DNA of 15,271 nucleotides from an uncultured Lachnospiraceae bacterium (GTDB lineage Bacteria > Bacillota > Clostridia > Lachnospirales > Lachnospiraceae): NCBI GenBank assembly GCA_910585255.1, contig CAJUEI010000078.1, positions 1 to 15,271 on the forward strand, given 5' to 3'. Shown here piece after piece: positions 1 through 5,958 of the stretch. Position 1 is the stretch's first letter. Every line of letters starts with the position of its first letter. The notes under the pieces are model-generated. The model did no database searches. It was not told the origin of the DNA and was given only the letters and a program-made list of their open reading frames with translations. The position numbers and the translations under genes were made by a program.

Positions 1-396
1 TAAATCCAGTTCTTTTTGTTCAAAATAATCCTGATAAAAACAAGCATATATTTTATATATATCTTGATTAGAATTCACTTGGTATACCAAATTTCTAAAA
101 TGTTTTTCTAAATTCATAAGAATTTGCTCTACCCCCCCTATCCTTACTGTTACCAAAATTTTATCCAACTTTTTTTCTTTTTTTAGGTACTCTGATAATT
201 CCAGCACAGGAACCCCATCTAACTCCAATGTCCTCTTATATCCATCACTGCAAAGAAAGCAAGTCACTTTTTGACAAAAAATTTCTAATACTTTTTTTAA
301 TATTCTTCCAACTTCCCCATATCCATAAATTATATAGTTTTCTCTCTCTTCTGCTGATAAAATTATTTCTGACAATTTTAATACCTGTTTTTTCAT
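1..396 (-). CDS. Partial protein with N-terminal Rossmann-like domain (3' end outside window)
   Basis: An open frame starts at an ATG at 396 and runs 132 codons to the window edge with no stop, so only the N-terminus is visible. A good ribosome site (AAGGGAG) sits 8 bases upstream. Residues 21-38 (YIIYGYGEVGRILKKVLE) form a beta strand, a glycine-rich loop and a helix, like a nucleotide-binding Rossmann fold; residues 79-86 (KILVTVRI) look like a later strand. The same kind of N-terminal domain opens the radical SAM fusion at 2632-3852 and the FkbM enzyme at 1519-2619, so the missing C-terminus may hold a catalytic domain such as a methyltransferase or radical SAM. The gene lies 54 bases after the stop of the frameshifted radical SAM gene and is probably the next cistron. 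A run of seven G encodes Gly87-Gly88 and the first base of Val89; losing or gaining one G would truncate the protein. Function is not determined. Confidence 0.8.
   Translation of the reverse strand, partial: MKKQVLKLSEIILSAEERENYIIYGYGEVGRILKKVLEIFCQKVTCFLCSDGYKRTLELDGVPVLELSEYLKKEKKLDKILVTVRIGGVEQILMNLEKHFRNLVYQVNSNQDIYKIYACFYQDYFEQKELDL
132..138 (-). repeat. G7 homopolymer tract inside coding frame
   Basis: Seven consecutive C on the plus strand read as seven G in the minus-strand gene at 1-396, codons 87-89. With seven G the frame stays open to the window edge. With six the next codon is TAG, and with eight a TAG follows after about 14 codons. Such a run is unlikely by chance in DNA this AT-rich, and G runs are the usual substrate for slipped-strand phase variation. 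Confidence 0.7.
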
Positions 397-450
397 TTAC
401 TTTTCTCCCTTTTACTCCTTGAACAATCAAAATTATATTTCTCTCTTTGT

Positions 451-1481
451 TTACTTTTGATATATCTTTTCATAATAGCTCTTTAAAAGTAATTCTTTTT
501 TTTCTTCTAAAGAATCCGTTTCCAATGCCATATATTTACGACGATTACAACCTCTGCATGCAAAATTATTCTGATAAGCTTCACCCGACAATAAAGATAT
601 TAAAAATGAATTATATTCTTCTCCATTCCATATTTTATTCATGCCAACTTCAGATAATTTTTCAAACTTTTTAGGAACAGGTGTAACACAGCATGGATAC
701 ACTGTACCATCATAGTCTACAATACAAGAATAAAATGGATTTGTACATACTGTTACTTCCTTTACTTGTTCTCCATATAAAGTTTTTGAAAAATCACTAT
801 ACCCCCCGCTGAATAATCCATATAATCTGTTATTGGCATTAAACTTTCAATATACACTTCATCTGCAATATCACTAAATAGTTGAAAAAACATTTTTTTC
901 TTTTCTTCATCCTTTACCATAACATCCATAATCTTTATATAAACAAATAAATTATCTTTATTTTTATACAAATATTTAATATTTTCATAAAATTTATAAT
1001 AATCCATCTCTACTTTTGATACATTAAAATAATCTTCTGATGACAACCCCTGTAATGAAATACGTATCTTATCCAATTTTGATGAAATAATATCATCACA
1101 ATATTCTTTTGTTAATAAAGAAGCATTTGTTATAGTCTCTACACATTCTGCAACATTTTGTTCTTTTATATATCTTACCATTCTGCAAAACTCTTTATTT
1201 AATAACGGCTCACCTAAACCAGATAAATCAATCATTTTTAAATGAATTTCTTCTTTTTTCAAATAATCAATACATCTCTTTAATAGATCAAACTCCATCA
1301 TCTTTAATGGTCTTTTATATTTACTATTTTGATCATTATCACTATGTACACAATAAAAACACTTAAAATTACATATATTTGAAATATTAAAATATATTGC
1401 ATAAGGCTGTTTAAGTGGAAGAACCTGTGATAATTTTTCTCTTTCTTTTTTCTTATGTTCAAATACGTCTTCAAGATTCAT
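451..1481 (-). pseudogene. Radical SAM/SPASM protein split by a frameshift at a G tract (possibly phase-variable, OFF state)
   Basis: The ATG at 1481 has a good ribosome site (AAGGGAG). The first frame encodes 239 residues and stops at 762. It holds the radical SAM cluster motif C37-x3-C41-x2-C44 (CNFKCFYC), then GEPLL (90-94), TNASLLTKE (118-126) and RISLQGLSSED (140-150), closely matching the neighbouring paralogues. The second frame, ending at a TAA at 451-453, encodes the C-terminal SPASM region (YPCC, IWNGEEY, CRGC). The frames join exactly if the run of six G at 802-807 had seven: the bridged part then reads on through Tyr-Ser-Asp-Phe-Ser to a cysteine-bearing NPFYSCIV-type SPASM strand. 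The restored protein would be 343 residues, against 342 and 332 for the intact paralogues. As written, the product lacks its auxiliary iron-sulphur region. The explanation could be phase variation, a decayed gene or a sequencing error. Substrate unknown. Confidence 0.85.
802..807 (-). repeat. G6 homopolymer tract at the frameshift point
   Basis: Six consecutive C on the plus strand read as six G covering codons 225-227 of the radical SAM gene starting at 1481. Adding one G joins the two frames into a complete radical SAM/SPASM protein. With five or eight G, a TAG follows at once. The tract sits between the radical SAM core and the SPASM region, so slippage here would switch off the full-length enzyme. 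Confidence 0.8.
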
Positions 1482-1518
1482 ATTCTTTCTCCCTTTTCTA
1501 CTATAAAAAATTTATTTC

Positions 1519-2619
1519 TCAATAGCAATATAAAACTGTTTCACAATAGCTTGGCGAATGATGTCTTATTGCCATTTTATATTCCGAATTTAATTTTTTT
1601 ATAAAATATGGTATCTCATAAAGATCCTCAATTCTATGATAAATACAAATTGCCAATAAAGGTTTTTTAGTTTTTATAATACCTGCGGCTCCTTCTAGCA
1701 ATTCCATTTCGGCTCCTTCAATATCAGCTTTTATAAAAGTTGGCTTTTCTTTATCTAAAAAATATTCATCTAATGAAACAGCTTCTATTTGTTTACAATT
1801 TTTTTCTTTTTTACTAACAATTCTATTATTTACTGGTTCTCTATTTTTATTAATTGCGAAATATCGCATTTCATTTTGAGAAGCAATCATCTTTCTCTCT
1901 ACAACAATTTGTTCTTCTTCAAGTGCCCATTCTTTTAATAAACGTTCTCTTCTTACACATAATGCATTAAATATTTTTTCTGTTGGTTCAAAAGAATAAA
2001 TTTTTTTAAAACAACCACATCTTGTCATAATATAATTTTCTAATGTATCACCTGCATAAGCACCACAATCTACAAAAATTTCTTTATTCGATATCATGTA
2101 AAAGTCCGGTAACTCAAAATATTGGTTTCTAACAAAAACCTCTTTCAAATAAGTTAAATCCATCTTAAAATAACTAATTAATAAATTTTCATAAACTTTT
2201 TTAGAAAACTCATCTTCCAGTAATTCATTATAAACAACTTCAAATTTATTAAGATGATTTAAAAAAACATATTCCATATAGGTAAGACAAGGTATATCCA
2301 TCTTATTTAACTGCTTTTTTATAGATAAATAATGTTGACCAGATGTTGTAATAATGACTAAAATACGATCTATCATTTTGAGTTGACTTGGTTCTATTAC
2401 AGAAACTCCTTCATATTGTTTTCCCCAAAGTAAAGGATTATTATCAGAAAAAGCATAAATTTCATATTGTTTTCTCAATCTTTCATAGGCAAAACTACCA
2501 TTCATTGCTGCACCAAACAATATAATTCTAAAAGTATTCCATTTTTCAGGTGCTATATTAACTTCTGCTGTTATTTTTTTTATATCGTTCCATATATTTC
2601 CATTTTTTATCTCTTTCAT
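1519..2619 (-). CDS. FkbM family methyltransferase with N-terminal Rossmann-like domain
   Basis: A 366-residue protein. The C-terminal half is a class I SAM-dependent methyltransferase of the FkbM type: the SAM-binding motif is FVDCGAYAGDT at 182-192, a SFEPTEKIF strand follows near 209-217, and the family signature KADIEGAEMELLEGA lies at 297-311. FkbM enzymes usually O-methylate sugars or polyketide hydroxyls. The N-terminal ~115 residues hold a separate Rossmann-like domain (RIILFGAAMNGSFAYERL at 31-48, then AFSDNN), a kind often seen ahead of FkbM domains in surface-glycan clusters. The ATG at 2619 has the ribosome site AAAGGGAG, which overlaps the stop region of the upstream gene (12-base gap), suggesting translational coupling. 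The likely role is methylation of a flagellar glycan sugar. The family is confident; the substrate is inferred from context. Confidence 0.9.
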   Translation of the reverse strand: MKEIKNGNIWNDIKKITAEVNIAPEKWNTFRIILFGAAMNGSFAYERLRKQYEIYAFSDNNPLLWGKQYEGVSVIEPSQLKMIDRILVIITTSGQHYLSIKKQLNKMDIPCLTYMEYVFLNHLNKFEVVYNELLEDEFSKKVYENLLISYFKMDLTYLKEVFVRNQYFELPDFYMISNKEIFVDCGAYAGDTLENYIMTRCGCFKKIYSFEPTEKIFNALCVRRERLLKEWALEEEQIVVERKMIASQNEMRYFAINKNREPVNNRIVSKKEKNCKQIEAVSLDEYFLDKEKPTFIKADIEGAEMELLEGAAGIIKTKKPLLAICIYHRIEDLYEIPYFIKKLNSEYKMAIRHHSPSYCETVLYCY

Positions 2620-2631
2620 ATATACTCCCTT

Positions 2632-3852
2632 TTATGTATGTTCTCTTTTATTCTGCTCTCCCGCTGCAATTATTTGACAGCATCCTGCACAATACCGACA
2701 TATTTCTAAATGATCCTTTTTTAATAGAGTCCTAATTTTTTCTCTGATTTTTTCTACATCTTCATAACTCATTAATTCTATACAATCCTCTTTTGTCGTA
2801 TCAATATATCCTAAATCCTTTGCTATATTTGCTCGTCCACAAATAGAAAACTGATAATCAGAAGTTAAAAAAAAGCATCGATTCACTACACATTTCTGAT
2901 ATAAATATTTTAATTCTGTTTCTTTTAAATGATAATCTTTTATTTCTCCAAATGCATACCACGTTCCTTCATTATTATCTAAAACAGCAAAATTAACATT
3001 ATATTTATAAAAAAATTCTTTTGTTTTTTCCAATAATTGTTTCTGTTTTTCTTCTAATTTAGAAGAATAATCATCTAATAACACTACTATTTTAGGATTA
3101 GAAAGAAAGAAATATTGTTCTTCTGATAAGCTATGAATACCATTAGTAATAATTCCAACACTTCCAATCCACTCACTATCTAAACAAATGCGAACAATTT
3201 TTTCCCAATCTTTATATAAAAATAATTCTCCACTTCCAAAACGAACTTCTTTTACCCACCCAAAAACTTGTTCTGCTTTTTTCCATACTTCTTTAAATAT
3301 TTCATAATCCCAATCTACATCTATTTTTTTCTTTTTATATTCTCCTGTATGTTGTGCACAATGTATACAATTTAAAGTACATTTTAAAGTTGGTGCTAAA
3401 AAAAGTGTGTCAATTTCATCTATATATTGTTCTCTATCTTTTTTTAATTCCATAATATACTCTTTACATCCACCAGTTGTTAAAATACATTTTCTACATC
3501 TTTTAAAATTAAAATTTTTCTTTTCCAAATTGCAATGAAGTACGGACAATTCTTCAGAGTAAATACTAATTATAGTTTGAAATGCATGATTTTTTAATTC
3601 CTCTTTTATTTCCTCACATATTTTTTCTGAAAATATGCAAATTATAATTACAGTTTCTTTTTCTGGATATTGATAGTCTGGTAATTTTATTTTTTCTACA
3701 TTACTAATATTTTCTGCATTTCTATCCCATACACTTACTAATGGAATATGATTATTTTGCAATTCTTTTATAATTTGCTTTCCAATTCTTCCACCACCAT
3801 AAATAATGACACCTCTTTCATACATCTTTTTTATTATATCTTCCATACACAA
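2632..3852 (-). CDS. Rossmann-like domain fused to radical SAM protein with SPASM-like C-terminus
   Basis: A 406-residue fusion. Residues 14-32 (GVIIYGGGRIGKQIIKELQ) are a strand, glycine-rich loop and helix of a Rossmann-like nucleotide-binding fold, resembling the start of the FkbM protein and of the partial gene at the left edge. Cysteines at 107, 119, 122 and 129 lie in the linker. The radical SAM motif is C158-x3-C162-x2-C165 (CTLNCIHC), followed by a core with GSGEL (206-210) and ITNG (235-238). The C-terminal cysteines (321, 326, 338, 385, 388, 391, 392) could bind an auxiliary iron-sulphur cluster. The sequence is clearly more divergent than the four-member array beside it. The start shown is a TTG with AAGGA 6 bases upstream; the in-frame ATG at 3846 is the alternative but lies 12 bases from that site. 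The reaction is unknown; the context suggests glycan or flagellin modification. Confidence 0.85.
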   Translation of the reverse strand: MCMEDIIKKMYERGVIIYGGGRIGKQIIKELQNNHIPLVSVWDRNAENISNVEKIKLPDYQYPEKETVIIICIFSEKICEEIKEELKNHAFQTIISIYSEELSVLHCNLEKKNFNFKRCRKCILTTGGCKEYIMELKKDREQYIDEIDTLFLAPTLKCTLNCIHCAQHTGEYKKKKIDVDWDYEIFKEVWKKAEQVFGWVKEVRFGSGELFLYKDWEKIVRICLDSEWIGSVGIITNGIHSLSEEQYFFLSNPKIVVLLDDYSSKLEEKQKQLLEKTKEFFYKYNVNFAVLDNNEGTWYAFGEIKDYHLKETELKYLYQKCVVNRCFFLTSDYQFSICGRANIAKDLGYIDTTKEDCIELMSYEDVEKIREKIRTLLKKDHLEICRYCAGCCQIIAAGEQNKREHT

Positions 3853-3871
3853 ATTTTATCCTTTTCCTTTC

Positions 3872-4870
3872 TTAAATCTTTTCCATCAATTCTTTCTCCA
3901 TTCTATCTAACGTATCTTCCGGATGTGCCACATCATCCGGAGCACAGCAGCGAGCACAGCCTGGATTTTGAAAGCGTTCTTTTCGAAGCTGCATTTTTTG
4001 AAATTCTCGGTTTTTCTCTCCATTCCACATATGAAAAATACGATCGGTATAAACATTTCCTAAAGTAATCGGTTTATAGATTGTTTCACAGGGAGCAACA
4101 TCTCCGTTTGGATGTACTCCAATCATATAAAAGCACAGTGGGCATACTATTCTTGCCTCATGTTCTCTTCCATACCGATCTTTTTCACATTTCATCTGCT
4201 CTGTCATCTTTACTCCCGAATAAACCGGTTTACACTGTTCAATATACATTCGATCTGATATCGTATGAAAAATGGAATAAAATTTATCTTTTTCTCCCTC
4301 TTTCAGCACAACATCCATAATCTTTACAAATACTTGGCATTGTTTTCGATGTTCATATAGATAATGAATCTCATCTACTAATTTTTCAAAATCAATTTTT
4401 CTTTTACAAACACTATCATATTTCTCTGAAGACAATCCCTGCAGTGAAATCCGAATACAATCCAATCCTGCCTCTACTAATGCCTTTGACCGTTCTTTTG
4501 TCAATAAAGATGCATTGGATATGGTTTCAATCCGTTCTGCTGTTTTGCTTCTTTTTGCATACTCAATCATCTGTTCTAAATTTTTATTCATAAGCGGTTC
4601 CCCATGTCCCGTTAAAGAAATCACTTTTAACGGATTTGGAAACTCTTTTAACTGATCAATGACTCGTTGATAGGTTTCCATCGACATATGTTCTGCACAA
4701 AAATCATATTCCTGCTGCATTGCTTCTAATCCTATAGAATGACCACAATAACTGCACTTAAAATTACATAAATTTGTTGGGAACAGATAAGCTGCATACG
4801 GAGTCTGTAAAGGAATCACCTCCTTTAACAAATGCCGTTCCATACCTGCAAGTGGTTTTATTTCCGCCAT
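3872..4870 (-). CDS. Radical SAM/SPASM domain protein (array member 3)
   Basis: A 332-residue protein starting at an ATG with AAGGAGAG upstream. The radical SAM motif is C35-x3-C39-x2-C42 (CNFKCSYC), which holds the [4Fe-4S] cluster that cleaves S-adenosylmethionine to a 5'-deoxyadenosyl radical. It is followed by GHGEPLM (88-94), ISNASLLTKE (117-126), RISLQGLSSEKY (140-151) and FVKIMDVV (181-188). The SPASM region carries C243, C246, C261, C305, C308 and C309 around a GNVY...MWNGEK stretch, so an auxiliary cluster is likely. It shares the opening residues MAEIK with the preceding gene and long near-identical motifs with the frameshifted gene at 451-1481, so these look like tandem duplicates. 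The gaps to its neighbours are 28 and 19 bases, consistent with one operon. Related enzymes oxidise or rearrange peptides or sugars; which applies here cannot be read from the sequence. Confidence 0.9.
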   Translation of the reverse strand: MAEIKPLAGMERHLLKEVIPLQTPYAAYLFPTNLCNFKCSYCGHSIGLEAMQQEYDFCAEHMSMETYQRVIDQLKEFPNPLKVISLTGHGEPLMNKNLEQMIEYAKRSKTAERIETISNASLLTKERSKALVEAGLDCIRISLQGLSSEKYDSVCKRKIDFEKLVDEIHYLYEHRKQCQVFVKIMDVVLKEGEKDKFYSIFHTISDRMYIEQCKPVYSGVKMTEQMKCEKDRYGREHEARIVCPLCFYMIGVHPNGDVAPCETIYKPITLGNVYTDRIFHMWNGEKNREFQKMQLRKERFQNPGCARCCAPDDVAHPEDTLDRMEKELMEKI

Positions 4871-4898
4871 ACTTTCTCTCTCCTTCGTCTAAATCTCC

Positions 4899-5927
4899 TT
4901 ATTCTATTAGTGGAAATCTAGTAAGAATTTCCTCTCTGCAGTCATCTAAATATTCTGATTGATCTGCTATTGCAATACAAGAAGAACAAGTTTTGCACGC
5001 TGGAATTGTAATATATCCGTCTTTTAAATTTTTTCGAATAAGAGCATTGCGTCTTCTACCGTTCCAGATTTCCAACAATGTCTTTTCTTTTACCGATCCC
5101 ATAGAAAAGGAATTTGGCAGTCCTGGAGTAGAACATGGAAACGTTTCTCCATCAATATTTACCTGCAAAAAATAAAACATTACTCCGCAAACCTCTCTTT
5201 TTTCTACCAATTCTCCCATTAAATTTCTAGTTGTATCAATTATCCTTCCATGGTCTCCCATCTGCTGTTCCATAATCACCAAATGTTCAATATAAATTGT
5301 ATTGCAGATCTCTCCAAACATCTGATAAAACAATTCCTCTTCCTCTTTTGTTTCTAAAATAGAATCAATAATTTTTACATAAATACTTGCACTTTGACGA
5401 TGCTCATAAAAATATTGAATATTCTTTTTTAACTGTCCTAAATCAACCGGAACTTGACAAATCTCTTGATATTTTTCTGTTGTAAGACCCTGTACAGAAA
5501 TTTGAATTCTGGAAATTCCCGCCTCAATCAACGCATCTGAACACTCTGGTGTCAATAGTGAGCCATTGCTAATGACATCAATTCTTCCAGTAAACCCTCT
5601 TTCTCTTAACATTCGAATCATAACCGGTAAATTGGGATTGGTCAATGGCTCCCCCAATCCAGAAAAACAAATTCGTTTTGGAATCACTGGAAAATTCATA
5701 ATGTCTTCTAATATTTTCTGATATAGCTTCATATCCAGATGTGCCAGCCGAAATCCCGTCTGTTCAAGTGCTCCTTTGTTTTGCCCTCTGGTACTGTGCA
5801 TGCAATAAAAACATTTAAAATTACATACCCGTGTAGGTTCAATATACATACTAAGCGGACTGTTCAAAGGTACAGCCTCCCGCAATATGGTTCTATTCTT
5901 ATCTACACTTGATTTTATCTCTGCCAT
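4899..5927 (-). CDS. Radical SAM/SPASM domain protein (array member 2)
   Basis: A 342-residue protein starting at an ATG with AGAGGAG upstream. The radical SAM motif is C35-x3-C39-x2-C42 (CNFKCFYC); FSGLGEPLTNP lies at 88-98, ISNGSLLTPE at 119-128 and IQISVQGLTTEKY at 141-153. The SPASM cysteines are C247, C265, C311, C314 and C317, with the family stretch MGSVKEKTLLEIWNGRRR between them. The third SPASM segment, CKTCSSC, differs from CARCC in the next gene and CRDC in the preceding fusion, so the auxiliary clusters or substrates may have diverged. It follows the GT4-radical SAM fusion after 31 bases and precedes its closest-looking sibling by 28 bases. The role is inferred as modification of the glycan or protein handled by the neighbouring transferases. 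The family is certain; the substrate is unknown. Confidence 0.9.
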   Translation of the reverse strand: MAEIKSSVDKNRTILREAVPLNSPLSMYIEPTRVCNFKCFYCMHSTRGQNKGALEQTGFRLAHLDMKLYQKILEDIMNFPVIPKRICFSGLGEPLTNPNLPVMIRMLRERGFTGRIDVISNGSLLTPECSDALIEAGISRIQISVQGLTTEKYQEICQVPVDLGQLKKNIQYFYEHRQSASIYVKIIDSILETKEEEELFYQMFGEICNTIYIEHLVIMEQQMGDHGRIIDTTRNLMGELVEKREVCGVMFYFLQVNIDGETFPCSTPGLPNSFSMGSVKEKTLLEIWNGRRRNALIRKNLKDGYITIPACKTCSSCIAIADQSEYLDDCREEILTRFPLIE

Positions 5928-5958
5928 ATTTCTCCTCTATTCTTTTTATACTAATCTA

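Noticed and set aside
245..430. Minus-strand 61-codon frame beginning MIVQGVKGRK
   Set aside because: It overlaps the partial Rossmann-like gene at 1-396 in another frame. That gene has a proper ribosome site, a recognisable domain start and an open frame to the window edge.
451..702. Stand-alone 83-residue small cysteine protein
   Set aside because: Its sequence is the SPASM end of the upstream radical SAM gene, and one G joins the two frames, so it is a fragment and not an independent gene.
228..4320. Plus-strand open frames in the left third (for example 228-422, 2467-2709, 3748-4068, 4081-4320)
   Set aside because: They lie antisense inside well-supported minus-strand genes, lack ribosome sites and family motifs, and have the Phe/Leu/Ser/Ile-rich composition typical of antisense reading of AT-rich genes.
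5651..5655. Run of five G in the 342-residue radical SAM gene
   Set aside because: It encodes part of the conserved Gly-Glu-Pro-Leu motif, so codon needs explain it, and it is shorter than the other tracts.
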